DNA of 64,000 nucleotides from Vanilla planifolia (taxonomy: Eukaryota > Streptophyta > Magnoliopsida > Asparagales > Orchidaceae). This document shows, in pieces, positions 9,947-19,999 of this stretch (position 1 is its first letter; each line of letters opens with the position of its first letter). The stretch covers positions 1,507,153-1,571,152 of the forward strand of contig CM043868.1 of assembly GCA_023846275.1 (NCBI GenBank), given 5' to 3'. The notes under the pieces are model-generated. The model had not been told where the DNA came from, searched no databases, and worked only from the letters and a program-made list of their open reading frames with translations. A program made the translations under genes and the position numbers.

Positions 9947-12207
9947 TATTATACCCTTGGTCATGAACCACTTGCTTGATAACAAACAAAAATCATAATG
10001 TTATTATTATTAATATTTTTTTTAAGTATTTTTCAAATCATCATTCTCAAAGATCAAATAGGACTAATCATATAAAGAGTTTGATCAAATATTTCTTGGA
10101 GTGATCCACACATGAAGAATTGTCTTGACATTATAGTGGCATTGCTCATGCTTGGCTCAAACTACAATTCATGGAGCCCTTGTTCTTAGTCTTGGTGGAG
10201 TGGCTACTAATCAACAATTCACCATCTATAATTTATCTTGCACTTTTCTTTTATATGGCATGTAAGATTTCATTCATTCATGTTATACATGGTCCATTTC
10301 TATCAATCTTCATGTGCATCAAACTATAAGAAATTAGCTTAGTATCTAAGGAAACATTTTGTTTAACAAGTTAAAATTTATCTTAGGTTGAAGTTGAACT
10401 CAATAGAAATTAAAATCATCCTAACTTAAGCCTTCAATTCAAAAGTGTATATGCATCATACTATGTAATATCTTTGTAATATTTGTATATTGTTTCATCT
10501 TACTTTGTGTCACTAGTCATTTATGGTTAAGTTGCATATCATATAGTTATGATATTGTCATCTTACTAATATGATCATTCCTTTGACTCTTAATTAATTT
10601 GGTTGTATCAGGCTTAACTTTCTATCACTTGTGTACAATCCTCATTGAGTTTTGTGGTTTTATAAGTTATACGTGTATGATACCCCTATTGTATAAATAC
10701 TTTGGTGTTTACCTGAGAGGTGATTTGTGATGTAGTATGTTTGAACTTCATATAATATGATATTATCTTTTGTATTTGTATGATATTTTCTTTTGTTAGT
10801 GATCATATCATTATGATGCTTTCCATATTACTATGATCAAGTTAAATTTGAGCTGCTAAAGAAATTTTTACATTAGTGTACATGTATGCCATTACCTTCT
10901 TATATGTATGAGTAATATAATTGAATCATAAGAAGTGAAATTCTTTTTTACACTTACTTTTGTATTTGTATGATACCATGTTATTCAGTTTGGATAGTTT
11001 TTGACTTAGAAATTTTGTATGCTTATTTAGTTCGTACCTTTGCAATATATTCCATGAACATGTATGATATACATGTTCACAAACAGATTCATTTTACAAC
11101 ATAGTTAAGTGATGAGGGAATCTAAGTCATATGAATTCAATTCACCAATTATAAGAATTTCATCACTTCTTGATCAATGTTGTGACCTTGTTGTAACACA
11201 TATCATATTGTATGGTCATTCGTCATACAAACTCTCTTGAGAGCTCAAACTCAAATGGGAGAGTTTTTGTTCTATTCATATTGCGCGATGTATACATTCA
11301 TTTGCTTAAAATTGAAATAGCTTTTTGGCCTTTAAAATTTCTTTATTTGCTTACATCCCTTGGTTTAGTTCAAATATAAGAGTTTTCTAAAGAGAAAAGG
11401 CTAATGCAAAAACTTGAAAATCATTAAGGAGAATTAGGATTGGACTATGAGAGTAAGCTTTATATTGTGATATGTTTATACATCTTATAATTAATTGTAT
11501 CTTGAAATTTCTTATGTCTCATTGATTTCTATTGCATAAAAAGTTCCTATTTATAGATGGCAACATCCTTCCACAAAATTTTAGTTTCATGCAATATATT
11601 TTTTCAAGTCTAATTATAACAACATTGTACAACTAAGCACTATAACACTTTGTAAAGTTGTTCACTCTTTGAATGAGATTGACAACAACTTGGTGACAAC
11701 AAAAATGAGAGTGAATTTGTATTAGGTTGATCCCTATCGTGTTGCAACAAAAAAGGTGAGGTTGTACTAGGCTAACCTCACCTGGTTGTAGTAAAATATG
11801 AGTGGTTTTAATGAAAGCCTAGTTATTTGACTAGGAGTGGATGAAGATCTAGATTTGAATCTATTTATCAAAAAATTGCATTGTGTATTTTGTTTATCTT
11901 GTAATCCTACACAAGGATATATAAAACTAAACATTTTTAAAATTTTTTACAATAGTCATTAAGATTAATAAGAAACATAAGGTGCAAGAATATTTGAGAC
12001 TACTTAATTTATTACTTCTATTCATATCTATCTTATCTCATTCAGAGCAATTATTAAGCAATGATTTAATTTTTATTATAATGTTGTTTGCGTTGCTCAA
12101 ATTGGAATTATTGATTTTGCTTTGAATTTATTGAAATTTAATTAAGTTTTAAATTTGTATAATTCACTTATTCCCCCCACTTTGTGAATATATTGCTCCT
12201 TTTAGTA
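9947..12207 (+). repeat. C1 3' LTR
   Basis: It begins TATTATACCCTTGG after the polypurine tract and ends CTTTTAGTA. A C-rich box (TTCCCCCCACTTTGTGAA) near 12,171-12,188 matches the C-rich box seen near the 3' end of SIRE-type LTRs. Length is 2.26 kb. The middle part (10,480-11,250) is dense in GTATGAT/ATCATAC words, like the other LTRs in the window. Confidence 0.7.
11055..11079. other. Perfect 11-bp inverted repeat
   Basis: TGAACATGTAT and ATACATGTTCA are perfect reverse complements with a 3-nt centre (GAT), inside the C1 3' LTR. Position in U3 would allow a dimeric protein-binding site, but nothing shows it is used. Confidence 0.85.
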
Positions 12208-12299
12208 CAATATAAACACCAACAAGTTTTTTTTGGAACCACTTAATTCCATTACAATCATAGTAAATTAAATTATCTAGTTATCCAATTAAATATTTT

Positions 12300-12780
12300 T
12301 ATATTTAAGATTTTTTTTCTAATTTAAGAGAATTAATAAATGAAAATGTTCAAACAAAATAGAATCATTTTCAATAATGTACCTATTCAACTTAGTAATT
12401 ATGGAGATGTGATCTTTTAGCTTGTTAAATACTAAGATTATCACATTGCTTCTATAAGTCAAATAATTTATTTGATGTTTAGTATAAGTTTTTTTTAAGA
12501 GTAGCATAAATATTAATCAATTTCTTATGCTCTTGAACTAACTCATCTCAATAATTAGATAATTCGTTACTAGAATTAAATAGAAATTTATTGAAATAAG
12601 ATAAAGATTTTGCACCATTATCTGAATGAATTTCCACAAAAGTGCTTGATATTGCTTTCCTTTTGTGCTCTTTATTCTTTTTTCCTTCTTTTGCTTGACT
12701 TTAGTAGGAAGATCAACAAATAATTTATCAAGCTTACACATCACTTCAAAGCATGTAGTCAAGTGACATGCTTATATCAA
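12300..12780 (-). pseudogene. E1 gag remnant
   Basis: Reading leftwards: a decayed zinc-knuckle-like segment (about 12,760-12,700), a lysine-rich stretch including KVKQKKEKRIKS, then a coiled-coil-like segment (12,507-12,320) with spaced Leu/Ile and LNRYIIENDSILFE. The same series occurs at 44.8-45.4 kb in E3. It is a fossil. Confidence 0.6.
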
Positions 12781-13057
12781 TTTATTGAAACAAATCACAA
12801 GATAAATAGTTCATTTTTGTAGTATACGTTTATCTCAACGTCCTAGATTTATCACTTGAATCTTTAGTAATTATATATGTGGTTGTTTAAATATAAACCA
12901 AAAACTAGAGTCTAAATTCATAATAAAAGTTTTAATGGCATTTTTCAAAGTAGAGAAATACTTTTTATTAAACAAATGTGGTTTATTTATTGTTACATAA
13001 ATGAAAGTAGTTCATCTAAACAAAAAGAGAATAAATGGTCTTCTCTTAACACAATCC

Positions 13058-13069
13058 TTTATGATAGCA
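13058..13069 (-). other. E1 primer-binding site
   Basis: On the plus strand TTTATGATAGCA, followed by CTTGTTAAGAT, resembles the reverse complement of the initiator-Met tRNA site (GCTCTGATACCA) plus the usual CTTG leading into the LTR. It is correctly placed two bases before the LTR start. Confidence 0.6.
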
Positions 13070-13071
13070 CT

Positions 13072-14141
13072 TGTTAAGATATAAGATACCTAAAATCTAT
13101 AAAAAAGTGATGAATTATGCTAATTACATAATTAATCCAATTTTAATAACTCTAATTTCTCAAGATTAATTCTAGAAACTTAACAATATGTAAAACTTAA
13201 AAATGTGCTATTTTCTCCAATTCAAATTTAATAATTCAAGTAATGTCACAATCGGTCACACAATTTCTTTGTGAATATACATAATACCATTCAAATGATT
13301 TTACAATTAGAATCTTTTGATTATCTTAATTTTTCTTAGGAATTAGCATACACAAATTTTAGAAGTTTGTATAGCTTGGTAAATTGTTGTGTAGGAGTGC
13401 AAGACTACGAAGTAATTTTTAAGTGCTTCGATCCAAACTTGGATCTATATCTATCATTGACTAGATGACTAGGCTACCACTATAAACCATTCCAATTCAG
13501 CCACAACAAGGTAGGACAAACTTAATACAAATCCATCCCCTTTTCATTGCAGCTAAGAAAGAGTTTTATCTCAAATAAATATGGATTACAATGGCTTAAC
13601 AAGAATTATAACTCTATTACATGGTGCAGCTCACAAACTTTTTACCATAAAATTGTATAAATCAATATGAAACTAAACTAAAATGATGTAAACTTGTTAC
13701 CAAGTAGGATTATAGTTTGATGCCATCTTGAAAAGATCAAACCAAGAATTCAATGCCTTAACATAAAGCTTTTGAGACTCTATTAGGTATATCCCATATT
13801 GAAGAATTTTGCTCTCAACTCAAAGAGAAAATATTTTGTTATTAGATCATCAATGTCTTCTTCTTTATTTGCTTCTCTTTTATATGAATAAGTGTATTTG
13901 ATGCAAATAAAGGACTTCCAAAAGCTATGATGGCATTGTTGAGAACCTATGATTAACTATTAGATGTTTTGTAAACATATCATTTTTGTAAATTTATGAT
14001 ATCATATTAGAATGATAAAAATAGAACCAATATCATTGCAAATGATCCAATGATAAGCCTAATGCCAAAAAGTCTTATCTGTAAGTCTATGAAATGTCCT
14101 CATTCTTTATAATAATAATTTATAATGCTATGCTTAAGTTT

Positions 14142-14173
<32 letters not shown>

Positions 14174-14440
14174 GTATATATATATAATATATACATATCA
14201 TACTAAACAATCATATGAATTTCTAATATAACACAATTTATGTATATAATTTAAATAAATCATTTTTTATAGAAGATCACCATTATACGATATATATTTT
14301 ATTAAGTGTCAAGTTCTTGAGAAAATGATATATGATGTGATTATATAAATGTGAATTCTTTTATAATCATGTAAAATTAGTTTTAACTAGATTTAAAGAG
14401 ATAGTCAAAACACATATTATAAACTTTTTTAAAGACAATT
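13072..14440 (-). repeat. E1 5' LTR (recognised part)
   Basis: On the plus strand it starts TGTTAAGATATAAG and reads on through GTGATGAATTATG, as in the other members (A2 28,978; E3 45,674; F1 62,813). The part at 13,850-14,080 matches 46,200-46,340 (TATATGAATAAG, AGCTATGATGGCATTG, GATATCATATTAGAATGAT). Homology fades after about 14,400, so the right end is not defined. Confidence 0.6.
14142..14198. repeat. (AC)n(TA)n compound microsatellite
   Basis: Nine or ten AC units run directly into interrupted TA/TATG units. The array lies within the E1 LTR. Confidence 0.95.
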
Positions 14441-15639
14441 TTTTATTTCTTTAAAGAAATATAAGACCATAGTATGAAATGCATGCAACATATTGTTAAT
14501 GGGCAGCACAATATACTACACCAAATTAATGGAGTCAAATATACTAGTTTGAACCCCATAATGGGCTAAATCATATAAGGATGACAACACCAAAGGTTGT
14601 GCTCTGACATGCTAATTTGATGCTTTGACCATCATTGCATCGTAATAAGAAAATGGAGGACTAATTTGAATAGGAATATTTTCTATCACTAAATTGTAAG
14701 AATGTGATTCTCCTGGTATGTGAAGGTGCCCAAATGAATAGTGCTGAAGAGTTGTACTACTCTGATCACAGATCACCATTTTATGATGTCATATGTCTAC
14801 ATTGTTCTTGTCATCTAAGTCTGATTCAGAGAGCACGTTAATGTCATATTACTACAATGATGGACTTTAGTTACCAGTAATCTTGAATGGTCATACATAG
14901 CTAATGGGAACGCGATCTTTATTTATCGAGTCACTATCATGAACAATGCTATAAGAGGTGCCCACATATTGAAACAATTCATTGTCATAATAAAATAATA
15001 AAGTCAAATGAGTACAATACCATCTGCATATTGTGGCATAGTGAATTTCACATCAGACATAATCAATGGCTTGCAAAAGTGAACATTATTTCCAATTTTG
15101 AGGTCATACAAGTATGTTGATTGAATGTAATAATTTTAACATTGAGCGTTGTGTTGACGCTGCATTCTAGCTCAAAAAGTGTGTAAGAGTATGCCATTGG
15201 CTATCATAAAAAATGAATTGAAAACCAATTGAATTTTATAGGTGTTTCTAAACATTGTCATGAAGTGGCTCTTATATAATTAGATTTCTTTGCAAGAAGT
15301 ATGAAAATGGGGAGTACCAAAGTTTTCTAGTTGAATCAATACTCTGATGTGCTAAGGAAGTTGAAGAGATTTCCAAATGTGTGACTATTTTGATTTATAA
15401 TAGATTTTACAAAAGAGCGAGCTACCTTTATAGATTCTTTTGTTTGCAAATTCCATGAGATATGAGTGGTAGAAGTAATCCCATTTTAGTAAGCAGTGTA
15501 TCCTTCAACCTAGTCTATAGCATCAGAAAGCAACTAAAAATATTAAGACATTAAGAGTTTAAGTTAAATATGATACTTGGCATTGAGGCTTTTTCTTTCT
15601 CATATAATTATTTATTATTAGCTCTCAAGTTGTTCTAGC
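14440..15639. other. Unassigned stretch between E1 LTR and LINE
   Basis: Composition is slightly less AT-biased than its neighbours, but no frame or element end is recognised. It may hold the diverged remainder of the E1 LTR, plus the 3' untranslated part of the LINE to its right. No poly-A tail marking the LINE end is clear. Confidence 0.4.
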
Positions 15640-15739
15640 ATTTTAAGAGGGGAATGATTGCAATACTTCTTGGTATGTTGGACTTCCATTATGGATTCCC
15701 ACCATTTGCCACGAAGAACATTGACTTCTTTTTTATTTG

Positions 15740-15965
15740 AATTTTAACCTCAAAAGCTTGAGCTTAGAAGTTTTATATTTTGTGTGCTATATAACATTCT
15801 AAAAGTGTGTGGTTGGTTGGTCCTCTTTATTTAGAGGTTAAATGAATGTTTAGTTGTTTTAACTAATCTACAAATGGTAGCAGCTTATTAAAAATTTATC
15901 AAACTAGCATTGACATCTTAGTTGGGCATTTATCATCCCAAGTCTTTTTCCAAATTCTATTCTCA
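15740..15965 (-). pseudogene. LINE-1 zf-RVT-like segment
   Basis: IWKKTWDDKCPTKM is followed by FNKLLPFVD, LKQLNIHL and TNHTLLECYIAHKI. This matches the zinc-binding region that follows RT in plant non-LTR elements (W...PTK...LP....L..R.I......C..C......HLL.EC). Some Cys positions are lost. It supports the orientation and shows that the LINE continues to at least 15,700. Confidence 0.65.
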
Positions 15966-16399
15966 AAAACATTTTTCCTATGACATTCAAAGTTGAATTT
16001 CATTAAATTCTCCATCTTGGCTTGCTTTCCAATATGTTCTACTATTTGCTATTGAACTAAATATTAGGCTTTCTTTTAATGTTTTGGTCCTTTTTAAGTT
16101 TTTACAATTATTTAACTTTTTTACCATTTGTTCACTATGATCGACGTTTGATCTCATCCATACAAACTAGTCAGATAATAATGTTTAGTTTCTTTTCATT
16201 GAATAAACCATTACTAGTTCATCGAGATTCTTGACATCAAAATTATTTTCTTTCACAGGAGCACAACGCCTATTTCCATTTCCTTTAGTGATGTTCTCCC
16301 TCATATTAAAGTGTTCATGATCTATTCCAATCTACTTATCATTGCTTTCAAGGATGTATTATCACCAAAGCAAAAGATGGAATTGAATTTAACACATGC

Positions 16400-17481
16400 T
16401 TGTTAAGAAACAACCTTCCCCCTATTGATAAGAGTTTGTTCTTCCATCGAACTACTTTGTTTTGTATGTTTTTCCACTAGTTGTTGGAGGTATCTAGTTA
16501 AATATTTCTTCCTATCTTTAAAAATTGGGCATCTCAGATATGTGATAAGCATGGAAACTACTATAAAGCCTAATACCTTGTCAATCCTATTAACTATTAA
16601 AGATTTCATATTGCTTGCTATATAGAATTTAGATTTTTGGGGATTTCTCTACATACCTATTGTTTGCTGGAATTTTTCAACGAAGCTATGAGGTTCTTTG
16701 ACTAATCTTAAGTCTCCTCTATAGAAAATAGTAATGTCATCTATGTTACTAAGGTATTTGGTTAATGGGTAGCCATGATTTGTAGTGTACGATATTATTT
16801 TTTTTCCTCTAAAATAGATTTTTGAAAAATCTACTAATGGAGTCCATAGAAATATTAGTAGTGGAGAAATTGGATTGCCTTATTGCAAGCTTTTTGATGT
16901 ATGAAAGAAGCCATTAGGAGAAACATTTATGCTACTCAACAACCAATTGTTGGGGACGATATTTTTAATCAAATTGGTGAACTTGTTTAAGAATTTAAAT
17001 CTTTCTAAGACCTTTATTAGGAATTCCCAAGAGATGTTGTTGAAGGCATTTTTAATGTCTAGTTTGATTATACAATTCCTCTCTCTGATTTTTTTATTAA
17101 TTGACTTCAATAGCACATGTGCAATTAAAACATATTTGAAATTTATTTTCCCTTAGTGAAGGTTGGTTGTTTAGGAGAAACAATAATATGAAGGATTTAC
17201 TATAATCAATTGGCTAGATGTTTGTAAAGGAACTTGGTTACAAAAATTATACATTTTAATTGGTCTAAATTCTTCAAACTTATTTGGGTTGTTACATTTT
17301 GGTATGAGGATTAGATTTTCATATACTAGGCTTTTTGGAATTTGGTTGCCTGCTAAGAAATCTTAAGCTGCCTCTAATAGGTCTTGTGCTAAAACATCTA
17401 CACATTTAGTGAAGAATGTGCCATTAAAACTATCTAGACTTAGTGCATTATCCTTGTCAAGTTGAAATATCGCTTTCCTTC

Positions 17482-17516
<35 letters not shown>

Positions 17517-17570
17517 TTTTGTACATCTAAAATTATATGTGGGATGTTATTTGTGATTTTTTTCATCTTT
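16400..17570 (-). pseudogene. LINE-1 reverse transcriptase remnant
   Basis: Segments in order are: IFQLDKDNALSLDSFNGTFF (the APGPDGF-type motif; 17,480-17,420); FLAGNQIPKSLVYENLILIP and NNPNKFEEFRPIKMYNF (about 17,355-17,260); KLDIKNAFNNISWEFLIKVL (17,060-17,000); then LSNIDDITIFYRGDLRLV, with the catalytic pair at 16,736-16,747; and LGFIV...PIFKDRKKYLTRYL toward 16,500. The Y/F-x-D-D box reads N-I-D-D, keeping both Asp residues. RT copies the element RNA at the nick. There are multiple stops and at least two frame changes. Confidence 0.85.
17485..17512. repeat. (TA)14 microsatellite inside LINE-1
   Basis: A 28-bp pure TA run lies upstream of the RT core. It gives the alternating Ile/Tyr run in the local frame. 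It is an expansion within dead LINE sequence. Confidence 0.95.
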
Positions 17571-18169
17571 ATTATTTCTTTTTTAGAGAATAAGGAATGG
17601 AAAACTCCACTACTCTTTTTTGTATCTACTCTTACCCAGATATTGTGTAGCCATTGTGGTTAATAATTTTAGTTGTGCCTAAGTATTGATCTTTTCTTTT
17701 ACTAAGACATGAAAAAATTGGTGTTTTATCTTCTTCTTTTAACCATTTTCTGTCTTTTTGATACATATGAGTTTCTACCTTAAAAAGTTCCTCCAATAGT
17801 TGCTATTAGTTCAATTAGCTTATTCCAATCATCCTTTGAGTTGTGTTCCTAAAATCTCTATTCACATTCCTTCACTACTAATTTAACTTACTATATTGCT
17901 TTGAAGATGTCCCCAAAAGTCTTGTCATTCCATTCTTTAAGGCAATCCTTCAATTTCTTCAGTTTGAATGCTAAATCATTCATTCTTGATTGATGAGTAA
18001 GGATGGTCTGATTATTTCTTACAACTTTGTATATGAAATCCATATGTTTTGAAACTTAAATTTCTTAGGACAAGTTGGTTGTTCCTAGTGTTGATGTAAA
18101 AGAAATGGAGGGTGGTCAAAAACTATTTTAAGAAGGTGTTGGATATTGAATTTGGGTTAGAGTCCATCT

Positions 18170-18700
18170 ATTCGATATTGGCTAAAAGTCTATCTGATCC
18201 TTTTCCATAACCAATGGCCTTTCCTTTTTCCAGCCCTAGTGTAAGGAGAACATGTGAATATAAGGTAAGGAGAACATGTGAATGTAAGGTTAATTAGATT
18301 ATAATCATTTATACAATCTATGAAATCATGTGCAACTTCCATGCATGGGATTAAGTAACCTTTGTATTCAATCACTAAAGCTATGACATTCAAATCCACC
18401 CAAGTAACCGAGGAGTTTTTATTTTTGCAACAATTTGAATTAGTTGATTCCATATTTCTTTCTTTTTAAGCTCTAATGCATTTAGCATATACAAAGGTAA
18501 AGAAAGTGGTAACCGAACTTCCTTGATCCTTTATTTAAAACTAAAAAAAATTGTTCCTCTTCCACTTTGTCACATTCGATCTTATCCTTTATTAAAGGCC
18601 ATATTTTATTCATTGATTTTTTAATGTAATGTGTGAAATTGTGCACTACAACCAAATTTTGTAGTTTGGTTGCTTGAGCTATTGGTTTTAGCAATACTGG
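18170..18700 (-). pseudogene. LINE-1 AP-type endonuclease remnant
   Basis: The segment LLKPIAQATKLQ (about 18,690) corresponds to the LLEP-type motif of plant L1 endonucleases, which holds a catalytic Glu. Here the Glu position is Lys (AAA, 18,686-18,688). Downstream are the decayed counterpart of the VYAKC segment, a WVDLNVI segment in place of the usual GDFNVI, then EYKGYLIPCMEV, DFIDCINDYNLI and the GSPYT-like TCSPYT. The domain would nick target DNA for target-primed reverse transcription. The changed catalytic residue and several stops make it inactive. Confidence 0.7.
18241..18288. repeat. 24-bp tandem duplication within LINE-1 endonuclease
   Basis: GTAAGGAGAACATGTGAATA plus four more bases is followed at once by a second copy with one base difference (18,241-18,264 and 18,265-18,288). 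It adds eight codons in frame to the endonuclease remnant, doubling the TFTCSPY segment. It is probably replication slippage after the LINE had died. Confidence 0.9.
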
Positions 18701-18899
18701 TAATACTATTTTGTGAGATGTGATAATATTTTTAAGGCAGACCTTTGATTTAAGATTTAGTGCCCTCCTAATATTCTAATTAAGTAGTTTATCCATTAAT
18801 TGAAACTTGATTAGCAATCTTGATATATCTAGCACTTCTATGTTTTCCTTTTAGACAAAAACATTGCTCAAAGTCTTTTTTAGCTTTCCTTCTAGGTCA

Positions 18900-19990
18900 A
18901 CATGTTTTTGCAAAGGAGAAATCATCTTGGCCATTTGTATTAACCAAGAATTTATTACTTTCTTATGAAATCCCAAGCTAAGGTATTTTAGTTGTTTCAA
19001 TTCTAGCATTCCTTTCTTATTTCGTTCATTGGATTCACATCTAAATCTAACATCAAGACATTGTTTTGGAGCTTTGGTGTCTCCCTAATTATTGCATGAT
19101 CATGTAATAAGCTTGTTGATTTTGGGCTACATACATTATGAGCCAAATTGAGCATTCCAAAAGATGAGCACTAGTTCTTTATCTATTCAATTTGAGTTGC
19201 ATGCTTCTATTGATTTGTATCCAACCATTGTTGCTTTTGCTTTAGGAATTTAACCTCTATCTCCATTTGTTTCATGTAATTAGCCTATTTGTTTTGTTTA
19301 ATACTTAATCATTTTTCTAAATTTTCCACTTCTTGATTTGACTCTTCCATATTTTTAGCCTTAAATAATTCATGTTTTATAGTGGCAACTACATTCCTTG
19401 TGATAGATTTGCAAGACATGTTTGTATGAACTTACTTGCAGCATTGAGTGTAGTACAGAGGGAGATTGTCACAGTGAATCTTTTACAAAAATCTAATCAA
19501 GCTGTTGTCTTTAATGTGATTTGAATATTTGTTGGTAATTCCTTTAGTAAATCAAATTCTACATAAATCCTTGCAACATTTGGTCTTGTTAGGTTAAAAG
19601 TTGTTGTACCCACTTTTAGGTGTTTCATAATCATAGAAGCTATTGAAAAGGAGTAGCTTTGATGAATTAATGGAATAAGGGATATTCTAAAGATATTCAC
19701 ACTCAGGAAATCAAAGATTCTATTTTCAAATGGAACATCTTATACCATTTAAAAACCCTCATTTAGTAGCCTAGAACACTCCATGGGAGGTGTACTAAGC
19801 AATTTAAATAATCTTTCTCCTTGTTAAAATGAAAGACAACATGCCTACTATCCAACACACCAATTTGTACTACTTAAAAACCCATCATGTGTATTGCTTT
19901 TCTAACTACGTCCAAGCTTGGTCTCCCAAACATAAATTTATCAATCAAGGCCAATTTAAAAAAATTTAATATTTTCTCAATTATTATAGT
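18900..19990 (-). pseudogene. LINE-1 ORF1 (DUF4283 / zf-CCHC_4) remnant
   Basis: From 19,990 leftwards, a DUF4283-like segment contains LDSRHVVFHFNKEKDY, LPWSVLG and MRVFKW, then SIASMIMKHLKVGTTTFNL and RPNVARIYVEFDLLKELPT (19,700-19,497). This is the signature order of plant L1 ORF1 RNA-binding proteins. A decayed CxxC..H...C knuckle follows near 19,470-19,410, then a coiled-coil-like, Lys/Glu/Gln-rich segment (about 19,390-19,190). The family binds element RNA. Several stops interrupt the frame; the longest open part is 67 codons. Confidence 0.75.
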
Positions 19991-19999
19991 TAGCATTCT

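Larger units (their letters stand above)
4235..12207 (+). mobile_element. Element C1: fossil Ty1/copia (SIRE-like) retrotransposon with both LTRs
   Basis: An LTR - primer site - gag - polypurine tract - LTR layout is visible in plus orientation. The two LTR starts match (TATTATA...TTGGT, then TTTGATGATAACAAAACC or its relative), and so do the two LTR ends (TTTTAAATT then a C-rich box and CTTTTA). The internal region is only about 2.9 kb and holds gag with almost no recognisable pol, so most of pol has been lost. The element is broken many times over and old: the LTRs differ strongly by eye. I see no clear target-site duplication. Lineage is inferred from the long LTRs (over 2 kb), the gag layout and the TCATCATCAAAA...GGAGGAGA polypurine context common to SIRE/Maximus elements. 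Confidence 0.75.
12208..14440 (-). mobile_element. Element E1: fossil copia, gag end and 5' LTR
   Basis: On the minus strand the order is LTR (right), primer site, gag (left). E1 is cut at about 12,208, where C1 begins on its other side, so its pol and 3' LTR are absent here. The gag part and the LTR start match element E3 (44.3-47.5 kb). The element is broken several times. The cause of the truncation, C1 insertion or later deletion, cannot be told. Confidence 0.65.
15640..19990 (-). mobile_element. LINE-1: plant L1-type LINE, near full length, decayed
   Basis: Reading right to left, the minus strand carries ORF1 (DUF4283, knuckle, coiled coil), then ORF2 with endonuclease, RT and a zf-RVT-type segment. 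At about 4.35 kb it covers most of the usual 5-6.5 kb. Both ORFs are riddled with stops and frameshifts, so it cannot move. It also carries a 24-bp in-frame duplication in the endonuclease and a (TA)14 expansion just upstream of the RT core. No target-site duplication or A-tail could be defined. It is opposite in orientation to the LINE at 35.4 kb and is a separate, distinct copy. Confidence 0.85.

Noticed and set aside
16425-17156. Plus-strand open frames of 66 and 75 codons
   Set aside because: Antisense shadows of the LINE-1 reverse transcriptase, which is clearly on the minus strand.
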